From Caldilineaceae bacterium (GTDB lineage: Bacteria; Chloroflexota; Anaerolineae; Caldilineales; Caldilineaceae), in the NCBI GenBank assembly GCA_022827195.1, contig JAJDTL010000029.1:38283-102282 (forward strand): 64,000 nucleotides of DNA, read 5' to 3'. Below the pieces are notes generated by a model. The model saw nothing but the letters and a program-made list of their open reading frames with translations, ran no database searches and was not told the DNA's origin. Positions 15,430 through 24,533 of the stretch are shown here, one piece after another. Each line of letters begins with the position of its first letter. Position 1 is the stretch's first letter. The position numbers were made by a program, and so were the translations under genes.

Positions 15430-17898
15430 CTAGCTTGCGCCGGGCACAGACGCGTCGAGCCCGAGCGCATTCAGCTGCGCACGCTGAAAGAATCGCCGGT
15501 AGGCCCGCGTTTCCGCCAGGAGCTCCTTCAATGTGGTCTGGACGAGGGTTCGCTCCGAATCATCGCGAACTCGCCCGTCACCCGGGTTGACGCGCGCAAT
15601 ACCGGGGCCTTCCCACGTCCGCACCTGCAGAATCCCCTTTTGTTCCAGCCAGAGCAGGGCATGTCGAACGATCGCCTCGGTTGCTCCGATGCGAGCCGCC
15701 AGCCGGGCGACCGGCAGCAGGCCATCGTGCGCCGCGCCCGGCCGCCCTTCGCCCGACCCGGCGCCCATTGACCATTTCGCCATGCCGGCCACCTCCTTCA
15801 GGACCAAGTCAAGTTGACTCTCGGCGGTGTCGCGTCCGACCAGATAGATTTCAGACGGGTCGAGCGTGTCCAGCAGCCAGCGCAACAGCTCCGGTGAGGG
15901 CGGACTGCTCCACAGCACCAGAGGGCGGCCCGCCGCGGCGGACACGGCATCCAGCCGCGAACTGAAGGGAACATCTCCCAATCGACTGCCTTCCGCATAC
16001 CAGAAGGCGCTGTCAAAGGCAGGCAGATCGGACACTGCCACACTTTCCCGGCGCAGATCATGGATGTAGTCGCGCGCGGCGTTGGGACGGCCTGCGACTG
16101 CTACGGGCGCCCCGGTGGAATCTTCTGTGCGCCGCAGCGCTTCGAGGGTCAGCTGCAGTTTGCGTTCGCCTCGATACTCGTTTGTTCCGAGCGTGTAGGC
16201 AATATCGACGGGTCCGTTGGGCAGTTCGGCTTCGGCGCTGCGCCACCACAGCACCTCCTGTCCCCTCTCCTGCCCGACCTTGAGCAACAGCCGGCGGTGG
16301 GCGCCGTCGCGGCCTATGCGGCGGTCCTGGACAACCGTCAGCGCGCGGCTCATGAATCTGGGCGCCAGGTTGCCGTTGCCGAAAGGTGCCAGCCGTCCGA
16401 CCTGCTCCGCCAGACCAAGGTCCAGTTCACCGAACGACAGTTCGGCATCAATGTGCAACCCTTCCGGCCCGGCGTCTAAGCGATGCCGCTCGACCTGGCG
16501 GCTCAGTTCCCGGCGAAAGCGGTTGATTTGGGAGGCATCCAATCTCAGTCCAGCCGCGCCGACGTGTCCACCGTGCTGGAGCAGCAGTTCGGAACAGGCT
16601 GCGATGGCCGCGCCGATGTCCACGCCGGGTGTGCTGCGGGCGCTGCCGCGCGCCGGTTCGCCCGGCGGGCTGCACAGCAGAACGGTCGGCAGGTGATACT
16701 CCTCGACCAGGCGCGAGGCGACGATGCCGACTATTCCCGCGTGCCAGTTGGGATTGGCCAGAACGATGGCGTTGAAGTCGAGCAAAGCTGAATCCCGCTC
16801 CAACATATCGAAAGCCGTCTGCGTGATCTGACTGGTCAGCAGGCGCCTCTCATTGTTCAGCCGTTCCATGCGCGCGGCCAACTGTCCGGCGCGCACGGCG
16901 TCGTCGGTGGTGAGCAGCTCGACCGCGACCGTGGCGTCGTCCAGCCGCCCCAGCGCATTCATGCGCGGGCCGATCTGAAAGCCAATCGACTGGGCATCAA
17001 CGCTATCGGGGGCAATGCGTGCGGTGTGCATCAGCGCCTTGAGGCCGACGCGCTTGGTGTTGCGCAGCTTGTTCAGCCCCAACTGCAGCAGGTAGCGTGT
17101 GTCATGCAACTGCTCGGCCACGTCGGCGACGATGCCCAGGGCCACCAGGTCGAGGAACTGCGCCGCGCCGTCGGGCTCACCCGCCAAATCGTATAGCTGT
17201 TGCACCAGCTTGTAGGCGACGCCCACGCCGGGCAACGTCCGTAGCGGATCATCCCCGCGCAGAAACTTGGGGTTCACGATGGCATCTGCCCTGCGCACAC
17301 TGTGGACGCCGGCCAGGTCAGCCGATTCGGCGCAAGGGGGCGCTGCGCCGGGCTCGGAATCGGCGAACTCAGCGGGCAGGTCGTGGTGGTCGGTGACGAC
17401 TACGGTCAGTCCGGCCTCCTTGGCAGTGCCGATTCCTTCTCCGTCGGCGATGCCGGTGTCGCAGGTCAGCAGCAGGTTGGGCGAGAAGCCTGGATCGCCC
17501 AAGAGTTCGTTCAGCTTCGCGGGGCGAATGCCATGGCCTTCCCTGAATCGGTTGGGTACGTGGTAGCGGACATTTTCCGGCGCAGCGAGCTCTCGCAGCG
17601 CGGCCACCAGCAGTGTTGTGCTGGTCTGCCCGTCGACGTCGAAATCGCCCCAGACGAGGATTTTTTCGCCACGGCGAATGGCATCAAACAGCGTGTGGGC
17701 TGCGCGTTCCAGGCCGACCAGGGCGGTGGGAGGCGCAGGCGTGTAGGCCGCTATGTCAAGGAATGGAATGGCCATCTGCGGTGTGTCGATCTTCCGCTGG
17801 GCCAGCAGCTGCGCGACCAGCGGATGCCCGCCGACGGCGTCGCGCAGCGCCTGCGAAGGCTCGACGCGGGGCAGGAGAATCCAGGGTTGGGGGGGCAT
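15430..17898 (-). CDS. recJ: Single-stranded-DNA-specific exonuclease RecJ (long form)
   Basis: A DHH/DHHA1 phosphoesterase acting 5' to 3' on single-stranded DNA in recombination and repair. Catalytic motifs are DFDVDG at 85-90 (Asp85, Asp87, Asp89), TCDTGI at 145-150, VTDHHD at 168-173 and the DHHA1 GGHVGAAG at 443-450; an OB-like domain follows to about 560. At 822 residues it is much longer than E. coli RecJ (577 residues). The extra 260 residues look like a degenerate nucleotide-binding segment plus a winged-helix-like end (VARLAARIGATEAIVRHALLWLEQKG), an extension found in some other RecJ proteins. A stand-alone PD-(D/E)XK nuclease gene lies just upstream on the same strand. Confidence 0.9.
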   Translation of the reverse strand: MPPQPWILLPRVEPSQALRDAVGGHPLVAQLLAQRKIDTPQMAIPFLDIAAYTPAPPTALVGLERAAHTLFDAIRRGEKILVWGDFDVDGQTSTTLLVAALRELAAPENVRYHVPNRFREGHGIRPAKLNELLGDPGFSPNLLLTCDTGIADGEGIGTAKEAGLTVVVTDHHDLPAEFADSEPGAAPPCAESADLAGVHSVRRADAIVNPKFLRGDDPLRTLPGVGVAYKLVQQLYDLAGEPDGAAQFLDLVALGIVADVAEQLHDTRYLLQLGLNKLRNTKRVGLKALMHTARIAPDSVDAQSIGFQIGPRMNALGRLDDATVAVELLTTDDAVRAGQLAARMERLNNERRLLTSQITQTAFDMLERDSALLDFNAIVLANPNWHAGIVGIVASRLVEEYHLPTVLLCSPPGEPARGSARSTPGVDIGAAIAACSELLLQHGGHVGAAGLRLDASQINRFRRELSRQVERHRLDAGPEGLHIDAELSFGELDLGLAEQVGRLAPFGNGNLAPRFMSRALTVVQDRRIGRDGAHRRLLLKVGQERGQEVLWWRSAEAELPNGPVDIAYTLGTNEYRGERKLQLTLEALRRTEDSTGAPVAVAGRPNAARDYIHDLRRESVAVSDLPAFDSAFWYAEGSRLGDVPFSSRLDAVSAAAGRPLVLWSSPPSPELLRWLLDTLDPSEIYLVGRDTAESQLDLVLKEVAGMAKWSMGAGSGEGRPGAAHDGLLPVARLAARIGATEAIVRHALLWLEQKGILQVRTWEGPGIARVNPGDGRVRDDSERTLVQTTLKELLAETRAYRRFFQRAQLNALGLDASVPGAS

Positions 17899-18024
17899 AA
17901 GCAGTTATGCGGACATCATCTCGTTGGAGAATCTCGAATGATCGAAGTTTCCCTCAGCCTTCGCAACTCATATACCGGCGTCCCTCTCATATCCAGTAAA
18001 GAGTTGGTAGGAGGCAATTCCCAT

Positions 18025-18945
18025 CTAGAACGCCAGCTCCAGGACCTCCTCCAGCGTGAAATCGAGCGCGTCCTCCAAGTCTGCGTCGGGGAATTCGGCT
18101 TCGTCGAACTCTTCCAGACTACCGGCGCCGATGCCGCGATCGCAGCGGGAACGGTAGACGCAGAAGCTGCAGAATCGCCGCCGGTTCTCGTCGGTATCGA
18201 CCACTTTGGGGAAATCGGCTCGGTTCTCGCCGCGCAGAATTTCGTTCAGTATATTGTTGAGCTTGGCGCGGTTGGCCGCGTGCAGATCACTGCTGTAATG
18301 AAAGGCAACCGGTTCGGTTGGCGCCGCGGTGAACCAGTAGCGCATCTCGACCTGCTCCGGCGACACAGGGCCCCAGGGCAGACCGGCGCTTGCCTCCACC
18401 AGAACGAATGGATAGACGAGCGTCTGCATGCGCTGCTGTAGAATCGAGCGCCGGGTCGCGCGTTGATTGGTCTTCCAGTCGAGGATGACCACGCGGCGGT
18501 CCTCGTCATCGCCGCCGACCGCGATCAGGTCGTACCGCGCCGCCAGCCGGGTCCGCCCGGCCTCCACCGCCAGGGGCGCGCTCAGGACGCGTTCGACCTC
18601 AACGATCTCCGTCGGCAAATCGGCCGGCCGGTGGCGCAGATAGCTCTCGAACCATTCGTCGAGCGGATGGGCCAGGCCCTGGCTCAACAGCTCTTTCGGC
18701 AGTCCTGCCTCGGCGCGCTCGACCAGCCGATGGAACTGGGCGCCCCGCCGCAGCAGTTGCTCATGCTCATCATAGGGCGCCACTTCGAGGGCCGGCCAGG
18801 TCAACTCCTCCACATAGGCAAGCCAGAAACGGCGCGGGCAGTTCACGTATGATTGCAGACTCGACTGGCTGAAGGCGAAGGTTGGGGGAAGTTCCAGTGG
18901 CACGTCGTATCGTTCTTTCTGCTTGTCAGATCGTCCCGAAATCAC
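18025..18945 (-). CDS. Stand-alone PD-(D/E)XK nuclease with probable Fe-S cluster (AddB-C/Cas4-like)
   Basis: The 306-residue protein opens with FSQSSLQSYVNCPRRFWL, the RecB-family entry motif. The nuclease core is visible: His72 (GAQFHRL), Asp139 (RYDL), Asp156-x-Lys158 (ILDWKTN) and a Q-x5-Y helix at 173-178. Four cysteines (Cys36, Cys259, Cys262, Cys268) reproduce the C...CX2CX5C cluster spacing of AddB and Cas4 nucleases, where a [4Fe-4S] cluster clamps the fold. No helicase or Cas genes are nearby; the neighbour is recJ, 126 bases downstream. Initiation is at GTG with a weak ribosome-binding site. A role in end resection or repair is inferred. Confidence 0.8.
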   Translation of the reverse strand: MISGRSDKQKERYDVPLELPPTFAFSQSSLQSYVNCPRRFWLAYVEELTWPALEVAPYDEHEQLLRRGAQFHRLVERAEAGLPKELLSQGLAHPLDEWFESYLRHRPADLPTEIVEVERVLSAPLAVEAGRTRLAARYDLIAVGGDDEDRRVVILDWKTNQRATRRSILQQRMQTLVYPFVLVEASAGLPWGPVSPEQVEMRYWFTAAPTEPVAFHYSSDLHAANRAKLNNILNEILRGENRADFPKVVDTDENRRRFCSFCVYRSRCDRGIGAGSLEEFDEAEFPDADLEDALDFTLEEVLELAF

Positions 18946-19110
18946 GGTACATTTGCAGTCATTGTAGCACGCAAGTTCGCGCGCTTCAACCGGTCTGGGG
19001 CTTGCGGGATACCTACTCTTCGCATACCATCAGATGATTATCAGGGCCATTTAAAGCGCAGGCGCTCGCAGTCATCCCGTCCCAATTTGCCCAGTAGAGG
19101 AACCCGTCAT

Positions 19111-19908
19111 ATGAGCAGACCCACCAGCGACTACGCGACCGTCGAGGTCCCCTCAGCCGGCGTACCTCTGCCCGTAGACGGCGGCCCCTTCGCCCGGCCC
19201 GGCGCCGACCTGATCGAGCAGCTGCGGCAGGTGAGCACGGCCACGGCCAGCGCTACGATGCACAAACTCGGCGTCCGCCAGACCTTCATCCAGGGGCCGC
19301 TGCCGCGCACACCGGGCGCCAAGATCGTGGGCGCGGCCGTGACGCTGGCATTCATGCCCCAGCGCGAGGACGTCTTTTCCGGCGCGACGCAGGAGGGCGC
19401 GGAGAAGCGCGGCGCGCTGTGGGCCGTATTCGAGACGGTCGAAAGCGGGGACGTGCTGGTCATTCAGGCCTTTGCCAGCCGCTACACCGGCTGTGTGGGC
19501 GAGATGCTGACGACATATTTCAAAGGCCGGGGCGGGGCCGGAATCGTCGTTGACGGCTGCGTGCGCGACTGGCCCAACATTCAGACGATCGGAGTGCCGT
19601 TGTGGACCGTCGGCTTCACGCCCAACTACGCTTCGCAGGCCGAGCTGTTCCCCTGGGGACTGAATGTTCCGGTGAAGATCAGCAATGTTCTGGTTCTGCC
19701 CGGCGACGCCATTATCGCCGATGACGACGGCGCGGTGGTCGTGCCGCGTCAGATGATCCCGCTCGTGCTGGAGCACACCCTGGCGCACGAGGAGTGGGAG
19801 GTCTTCAGCCGCATCAAGCTGGAAGAGGGCGGCGCGCTGAGCAAGTACTACCCGCTCAACGACGAGGGTTGGGCGGAATACGAAGAATGGAAGAAGAGCA
19901 ACGGATGA
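19111..19908 (+). CDS. RraA-family protein (HMG/CHA aldolase-like)
   Basis: The ATG at 19111 follows GAGGAA at nine bases and is chosen over an open frame extending back to 18853. The 265-residue protein has the RraA/DMK-methyltransferase-like fold: TATASATMHKLG near 45, GAAVTLAF near 72, then GGAGIVVDGCVRDWPNI near 145, whose Gly-x-x-x-Asp-x-x-x-Arg-Asp residues bind substrate and metal in the aldolase branch, and DAIIADDDGAVVVP near 205. Family members are divalent-metal aldolases/decarboxylases for 4-hydroxy-2-oxo acids, or RNase E regulators. The FAH-family neighbour favours an enzyme of 2-oxo-acid catabolism. Confidence 0.75.
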   Translation: MSRPTSDYATVEVPSAGVPLPVDGGPFARPGADLIEQLRQVSTATASATMHKLGVRQTFIQGPLPRTPGAKIVGAAVTLAFMPQREDVFSGATQEGAEKRGALWAVFETVESGDVLVIQAFASRYTGCVGEMLTTYFKGRGGAGIVVDGCVRDWPNIQTIGVPLWTVGFTPNYASQAELFPWGLNVPVKISNVLVLPGDAIIADDDGAVVVPRQMIPLVLEHTLAHEEWEVFSRIKLEEGGALSKYYPLNDEGWAEYEEWKKSNG

Positions 19909-19983
19909 GCGGCGGCGAAGCGTCATGCCGCCGCGGTCAGTTTCACAATTGAGGCCCGCGCAACCGACAAGGAGCAAGCACCA

Positions 19984-20799
19984 ATGTATCTCACTCGCCA
20001 CACTACACCCGCCGGGCCGCGCTGGGCGGTTGACGGCAAGCTGCTGCCCGCCGGGGTAACGCTCAGCACCCTGTTGACGCTGCCGGATGAGGGTTTGCCC
20101 TCGCTGCTGGCGGAGTTGGCGACAGATGAGGAGGCGAGCGGGGAGCTGCAGGCGCCGCTCGACGCGCAGCAGGAGGTCTGGGGCAGCGGCGTCACTTATC
20201 TACGCAGCCGCGACGCGCGCAAGGCAGAGTCTGAGACCGCGGCCGACGTATATGAGAAGGTCTACGACGCCGAGCGGCCGGAGATCTTCTTCAAGCAGGT
20301 GGGCTGGCGGACGGTCGGACACGGTCAGCCGGTGCGCTTACGCGCCGACACCACCTGGAACGTGCCCGAGCCTGAACTGTGTCTCGTGATCAACGCTGCT
20401 AGCCGAATCGTCGGCTATACCGTCGGCAACGACATGTCCAGCCGCGACATCGAGGGCGAGAACCCGCTTTACCTGGCGCAGGCCAAGACCTATGACGGCT
20501 CGGCCGCGGTCGGCCCGGGCATCCGCCTGGCCGCCGCCGACGCGATGACCGACCTGGCCATTCACCTGGAAATTGAGCGGGACGGCGCCGTCGCCTTCGC
20601 CGGCGACACCGCGACCAGTGAGATGAAGCGCACATTTCCGGACCTCGCCGCCTATCTGATGCGGGAGCTGGCCTTCCCCTACGGTGCGCTGCTGATGACC
20701 GGTACCGGCATCATTCCGCCCGACGAGTTCACCCTCCACGGGGGCGACCTGGTCAGGATAACGATCGATGGTATGACGCTGGAAAACCCGGTGACCTGA
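19984..20799 (+). CDS. Fumarylacetoacetate hydrolase (FAH) family protein
   Basis: An ATG preceded by AAGGAG starts this 271-residue protein. The C-terminal FAH domain shows metal ligands in VPEPELCLVIN near 128-138 and the conserved YTVGNDMSSRDIEG near 147-160, followed by a K-T-Y-D-G segment that corresponds to the catalytic lysine region. Members hydrolyse or isomerise C-C bonds of 2-oxo acids, or decarboxylate oxaloacetate. It lies 75 bases after the RraA-like gene on the same strand. The two together could act on hydroxy-oxo-dicarboxylic acids from aromatic or sugar-acid breakdown. The substrate is not identifiable here. Confidence 0.8.
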   Translation: MYLTRHTTPAGPRWAVDGKLLPAGVTLSTLLTLPDEGLPSLLAELATDEEASGELQAPLDAQQEVWGSGVTYLRSRDARKAESETAADVYEKVYDAERPEIFFKQVGWRTVGHGQPVRLRADTTWNVPEPELCLVINAASRIVGYTVGNDMSSRDIEGENPLYLAQAKTYDGSAAVGPGIRLAAADAMTDLAIHLEIERDGAVAFAGDTATSEMKRTFPDLAAYLMRELAFPYGALLMTGTGIIPPDEFTLHGGDLVRITIDGMTLENPVT

Positions 20800-20946
20800 G
20801 AAGAGTCTTGTCAGCTGAAGCGGACGGAAGGGCCGGGTATCGACTGGCATAGAGTACAGTGAGGAGCCAATTTGTCCTGAATCGGGACGGAAGATTGCGC
20901 CGTCTGTGCGGTTTATGCATTGGCTTGTCGGGTAGAGGAGAGGGAT

Positions 20947-21204
20947 ATGGCTGCACTGAATAACAGGACGGTCGAACTTGCGAAAGTGGTATCTCGTGAT
21001 CCCGAGATCCACAGTGGAGATCTGGTCTTCTCCGGCACGCGCGTTCCCGTAGAAACGCTTGTGCATTATCTCATAGGAGGGTCTTCGATTGGGGAATTCC
21101 TGGAGTCTTTCCCTACCGTTGAACGCTGGCAGGTCGAGTCGTATCTCGAGATTTCGCCTGAAGCAATAGACCGGCTGCGGGTACACAGTGCGAGTACTGC
21201 TTGA
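20947..21204 (+). CDS. DUF433-family antitoxin
   Basis: The ATG at 20947 has AGGAG upstream; the frame is open back to 20920 but the later start gives the usual length (85 residues). The DUF433 pattern is clear: VVSRDPEIHSGDLVFSGTRVPV, then LVHYLIGGSSIGEFLESFPTV, and a C-terminal helix. DUF433 proteins have a winged-helix DNA-binding fold and are the antitoxin and repressor half of a type II toxin-antitoxin pair. The 3' end overlaps the following gene by 17 bases, as expected for such a pair. Autoregulation is likely by analogy. Confidence 0.8.
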   Translation: MAALNNRTVELAKVVSRDPEIHSGDLVFSGTRVPVETLVHYLIGGSSIGEFLESFPTVERWQVESYLEISPEAIDRLRVHSASTA

Positions 21205-21517
21205 CGAGGATGTTGACGTTCACCTCAGGCATCACTTCCCTGAAGAGATGACTGTTGAGACAGTGGATTCCAGAGGCTGGAAGGGGCTCAAGAACGGGGA
21301 CTTGCTGCGAGCCGCCCAAGAGTATTTCGACGTTCTTGTGACCCTGGATGACAATATTCCCTATCAACAGCCTATTCGGCAGTTCGATTTGGCAGTGGTG
21401 ATCCTGCGGCCATCGAGCCAACGACTTGAAGATCTGGCAGCGTTGATTCCTGAACTTGGCCGGACAGCCCCCGCACTTCAGCCAGGACAGGCGTTGCGAA
21501 TCTATCCTCCCAAGTAG
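21188..21517 (+). CDS. DUF5615 PIN-like toxin
   Basis: The 109-residue protein starts at GTG inside the end of the antitoxin gene. It begins MRVLLDEDVD, supplying the acidic residues (Asp6, Glu7, Asp8) of a PIN-like fold, and has VLVTLDDNI near 57 and DLAVVILRPS near 80, where the other acidic or structural motifs of DUF5615 proteins lie. These proteins form the toxin half of DUF433/DUF5615 modules and are predicted to be RNases. The pairing, order and overlap are typical. Activity is inferred from family membership. Confidence 0.75.
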   Translation: MRVLLDEDVDVHLRHHFPEEMTVETVDSRGWKGLKNGDLLRAAQEYFDVLVTLDDNIPYQQPIRQFDLAVVILRPSSQRLEDLAALIPELGRTAPALQPGQALRIYPPK

Positions 21518-21597
21518 CCTGCATCCCCATCTCCGGCCGCCTGAATGCCGCCACCGAGTGCTCGAAACGCGCACCAATCCTGACAGGAAAGCCTCAA

Positions 21598-23022
21598 ATG
21601 GACCGTCCCAATATTCTCCTCTTCCTCAGCGACGACCACGGTCAGTGGGCGAACGGCTGCTACGGCAACAGCGAATTGCAGACGCCCAATCTGGACCGGC
21701 TGGCTGCGGAGGGGGCCCGTTTCGCCAACGCGTTCACCCCCTGCCCGGTCTGCTCGCCGGCGCGCGCCTGCCTGATGACCGGGCGTACACCGTCGCAGGT
21801 CGGCATTCATGATTGGCTGCAGGAGGCGGAACCGGTCATCGGCGACTTTGACTGGCTGGCTGGCGAGGCGACCCTGCCGCAGCTTCTCTCCGCGGCCGGC
21901 TATCGCTGCGGCCTGTCCGGAAAGTGGCACATGGGGCGCTCACACCGCACGCCGCGCGGTTTCGACTGGGCATTCGGACTGCCCCGCTGGCAGGGCGCAC
22001 ACAACGGGGCATACACCTATCACCTCAACGGTGAATCGTTGGAATTGGCCGGCAACAAGAGCACGCTCATCACCGATCACGCATTACAGTTTTTGGATAG
22101 CGCGCCGGCGGAACAGCCGTTTTTCCTCAATGTGGGTTACATCGCCACCCATTCACCCTACCAGGCCGAGACCCATGACCCGCAACTTACGGCGCGCTTC
22201 GCCGACGCCGAATTCAGAGATGTACCTCCTTACGAGCCCCACCCGTGGCAGCGCAATGAAGGTTTGGCCGATGGAGTCCAGCCGACTGAAGAGGAGATTC
22301 GGAGCCGCTACATTGGCTACTATGCCGCGGTCAGCGAGATCGATCGCGAAGTGGGCCGGCTGCTGGACAGGTTGGAAACTGACGGACGGCTGGAAAACAC
22401 GGTTGTGATCTATACGTCTGACCATGGCTGCTCGGTGGGGCAGAACGGATTCTGGGGCAAAGGCAACAGCACGCGTCCGCTGAACATGTACGAGATTTCT
22501 ACCCGCGTGCCGCTGATGATTCGCGCGCCGGGCCGGGTCGCCGCGGGACAGGTCAACGCGCGCTGCGTGGACCATTACGACACCTTTCGCGCCATCTGCG
22601 ACTGGGCCGGGATCGGATTGGACGAGAGCCGCAACTATGCCGGCGCCAGCTACGCGCATCTGCTGGACGGCAGCGGCCAGGAGACATGGAACGATACCCG
22701 TTACGGCGAGTACGGCGACCTGCGCATGGTGCGCACACCGAGCCACAAACTGGTCAAGCGTTACCCGGACGGACCACATGACCTGTTCGAGTTGGAAAGC
22801 GACCCGGGTGAGTGTTTCAACCGCGCCGGCTGGGATGAGTTTGCCGCGATTCAGGAAGAACTTGAGCAGGAATTGGAGGGGTGGTACGGGCGCCATGAGG
22901 AGCCGATTTCTTCCGGCCTGCAAATCAAGTTTCAGCGCACGCATAACCACAAGGAGGCCTGGCGGGACGGTGTCCGCGAGCGCCGCGGGTTGCAGGTCTA
23001 CGACAAGTGGCAGGCGGGTTGA
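21598..23022 (+). CDS. Sulfatase (type I, formylglycine-dependent)
   Basis: The 474-residue protein starts at ATG after AGGAAAG. It opens with NILLFLSDDHGQW, whose Asp12 and Asp13 are calcium ligands, and carries the sulfatase signature C-S-P-A-R at 52-56 followed by CLMTGRTPSQVG; Cys52 would be oxidised to formylglycine by a maturase. SGKWHMGR near 103 and YTSDHG near 275 complete the active site. No signal peptide is visible, so it is probably cytoplasmic. Family members remove sulfate from sugars or other organic sulfates; some act as phosphonate hydrolases. The maturase is not in the window. Confidence 0.85.
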   Translation: MDRPNILLFLSDDHGQWANGCYGNSELQTPNLDRLAAEGARFANAFTPCPVCSPARACLMTGRTPSQVGIHDWLQEAEPVIGDFDWLAGEATLPQLLSAAGYRCGLSGKWHMGRSHRTPRGFDWAFGLPRWQGAHNGAYTYHLNGESLELAGNKSTLITDHALQFLDSAPAEQPFFLNVGYIATHSPYQAETHDPQLTARFADAEFRDVPPYEPHPWQRNEGLADGVQPTEEEIRSRYIGYYAAVSEIDREVGRLLDRLETDGRLENTVVIYTSDHGCSVGQNGFWGKGNSTRPLNMYEISTRVPLMIRAPGRVAAGQVNARCVDHYDTFRAICDWAGIGLDESRNYAGASYAHLLDGSGQETWNDTRYGEYGDLRMVRTPSHKLVKRYPDGPHDLFELESDPGECFNRAGWDEFAAIQEELEQELEGWYGRHEEPISSGLQIKFQRTHNHKEAWRDGVRERRGLQVYDKWQAG

Positions 23023-23063
23023 ACGGACAGTTCAGTGCTCGGCTCTGAGCAAGAGCGGCGCGG

Positions 23064-23552
23064 CTACGGCTCGCGGGCCAGGCCGTGCCATTGGCCCCCT
23101 TCGAACCAATTCAAAAAGACAGTTCGATCTTCCTCATCGGCGATGGCTTCGCCGGCCGCCCGCGCCTGCGCTCGGGCCTGGCGCGCCGCTTCAGTATCCC
23201 CAGCAGCCGCGTAGGCCCTTGCCAGGGAATCATAGGCGAAAGCCTTGTCCCAATCTTCCATCTCAGCGGGGTTGGCTTCAAACAGTTCCAGATAACGACG
23301 GGCGTGACGCAGCGCGGCCTCGCCTAGCCCGGCGGCGGCATACACGCTGGCGACGGCAAACTCACCCCGACCGTGATTGGCGACTGTGCCGACCTGCATC
23401 CAGTGATGACAGCTTGCGTGCGCGGCGTGAATGTAGGGCTCGGCCGTCTCCGCTGTCACCAGCCCGGCGTCGAGGGCGTCCATGGTGCTGTTGTTGAGCT
23501 GGATGCCGAACCAGCGGTGGGCTTTGGGGATATCGAAGGGCGCTTCGGCCAT
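23064..23552 (-). CDS. Conserved hypothetical helical-repeat (TPR-like) protein
   Basis: The start at 23552 is chosen because GGAAGG lies eight bases upstream; the open frame continues further without an initiation signal. The 162-residue product has no signal peptide. Residues 70-140 look like two TPR-type helix pairs (ASVYAAAGLGEAALRHARRYLELF, repeated more loosely as SLARAYAAAGDTEAARQARAQA). An N-terminal HAAHASCHHWMQVGT segment rich in His and Cys is noticeable. I do not recognise a named function. The sulfatase gene converges on it from the other strand 41 bases away. Confidence 0.6.
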   Translation of the reverse strand: MAEAPFDIPKAHRWFGIQLNNSTMDALDAGLVTAETAEPYIHAAHASCHHWMQVGTVANHGRGEFAVASVYAAAGLGEAALRHARRYLELFEANPAEMEDWDKAFAYDSLARAYAAAGDTEAARQARAQARAAGEAIADEEDRTVFLNWFEGGQWHGLAREP

Positions 23553-23724
23553 GGTAAATCCTTCCAATCTGAAATCGAGACGGCCTGAACAGCCGTCAAA
23601 ATGGCAATGAGCCCGGCGAAAACTGTTCCCGGCAGGATGGCGCAGAAACGAGCGTACATCAAAACACCAGCATTGCCGAAACCAAGCCGTGTTGCCCTTG
23701 TTGGACAGAAAGTCGCCAGCACGG

Positions 23725-24375
23725 TCAGGCGATGGCAAGCAGGCAGGCGTAGTTATGGGACGCGGTAGGCGCTTCGATCTCTTTTTCCCACAGCCCTAAA
23801 GAGGAGACTTGAGAGAAACCGGCCCGCTGCAGGAGTTCCAGGTGACGGCCGACTTCGAACCGGCCTGGCTCAAAGGGGAGAAGGGTTCCGTCCGGCCGGA
23901 CAAAATCGCCGTTCAGCAGCAGCCCGCCGCGCGGCAAAGCGGATGCGCAGGCCTGATAGACCTGGGCCGTCTGCGCCTGTCCGCCCAGGTCGTGAAGCGC
24001 CCAGGTGGACACGATAGCCGCGGGCGGACGCGATAGGTCGGAGCTCCACCGGTCGAGCAGCAGGTCAGCCTGTTTCAGCTGCAGGCGGGCGGCAAACCGG
24101 TCCAGACGCGACGCAGCTTGGCCCAACATCGGCTGTGAAAAGTCGACGCCTTCATACGAGATTGACGGCAGGCGGGCTAGAAGATACTCGGCCAGATAGG
24201 CCGGGCCTATCCCCAACTCAACGACATGGCCGTCCGCGGGAATGGCGCTTTGCAGCTGCTGCAAGATCGTCTCGAACAGATGCAGCCGCTCCGGCGTGGG
24301 CGTGAAGCGCTGCGACCAGTCCTCGGCGTATTCTGCATCATGGAACTGATGCGTTGCGCCCACGACTTCAGACAT
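23725..24375 (-). CDS. Class I SAM-dependent methyltransferase
   Basis: The start at 24375 follows GGAGGG at eight bases; earlier in-frame codons lack a signal. The 216-residue enzyme has motif I HVVELGIGPAYLAEYLLARL near 50, GVDFSQPMLGQA near 78, a motif IVSTWALHDLGG near 123 and a post-motif LPRGGLLLNGDFVRPDG near 150, all standard for class I methyltransferases acting on small molecules. The acceptor is unknown. It is followed by the helical-repeat gene after about 170 bases. Confidence 0.8.
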   Translation of the reverse strand: MSEVVGATHQFHDAEYAEDWSQRFTPTPERLHLFETILQQLQSAIPADGHVVELGIGPAYLAEYLLARLPSISYEGVDFSQPMLGQAASRLDRFAARLQLKQADLLLDRWSSDLSRPPAAIVSTWALHDLGGQAQTAQVYQACASALPRGGLLLNGDFVRPDGTLLPFEPGRFEVGRHLELLQRAGFSQVSSLGLWEKEIEAPTASHNYACLLAIA

Positions 24376-24453
24376 CGATTTACCCTCCGTTCGTGCCTTT
24401 AACGTTTCAGTTGTGGATTGGTTGCACCGGCGCCGGCGCGCTGCACACACAGT

Positions 24454-24484
24454 GGGGAGCCGGTCGTCATTGTCCCGGCTCCCC
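24454..24484. repeat. Perfect inverted repeat GGGGAGCCGG / CCGGCTCCCC
   Basis: Ten-base arms pair perfectly around an 11-base loop in the space between the HtrA gene and the methyltransferase gene. No T-run follows on either strand, so it is an attenuator, operator or intergenic palindrome rather than a standard terminator. Confidence 0.5.
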
Positions 24485-24533
24485 GACTGCTGTATTGGAG
24501 GAGGTAATTGTCAACAAAAAGGTAGCGTGGAAT

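Noticed and set aside
17302..18441. A 379-codon open frame on the plus strand across recJ and the nuclease gene
   Set aside because: It spans two genes with intact catalytic motifs on the minus strand and shows no family resemblance.
18025..18945. Considered as a Cas4 protein
   Set aside because: No other cas gene or repeat array is in the window, and the protein is longer than Cas4; AddB-C-like is the safer description.
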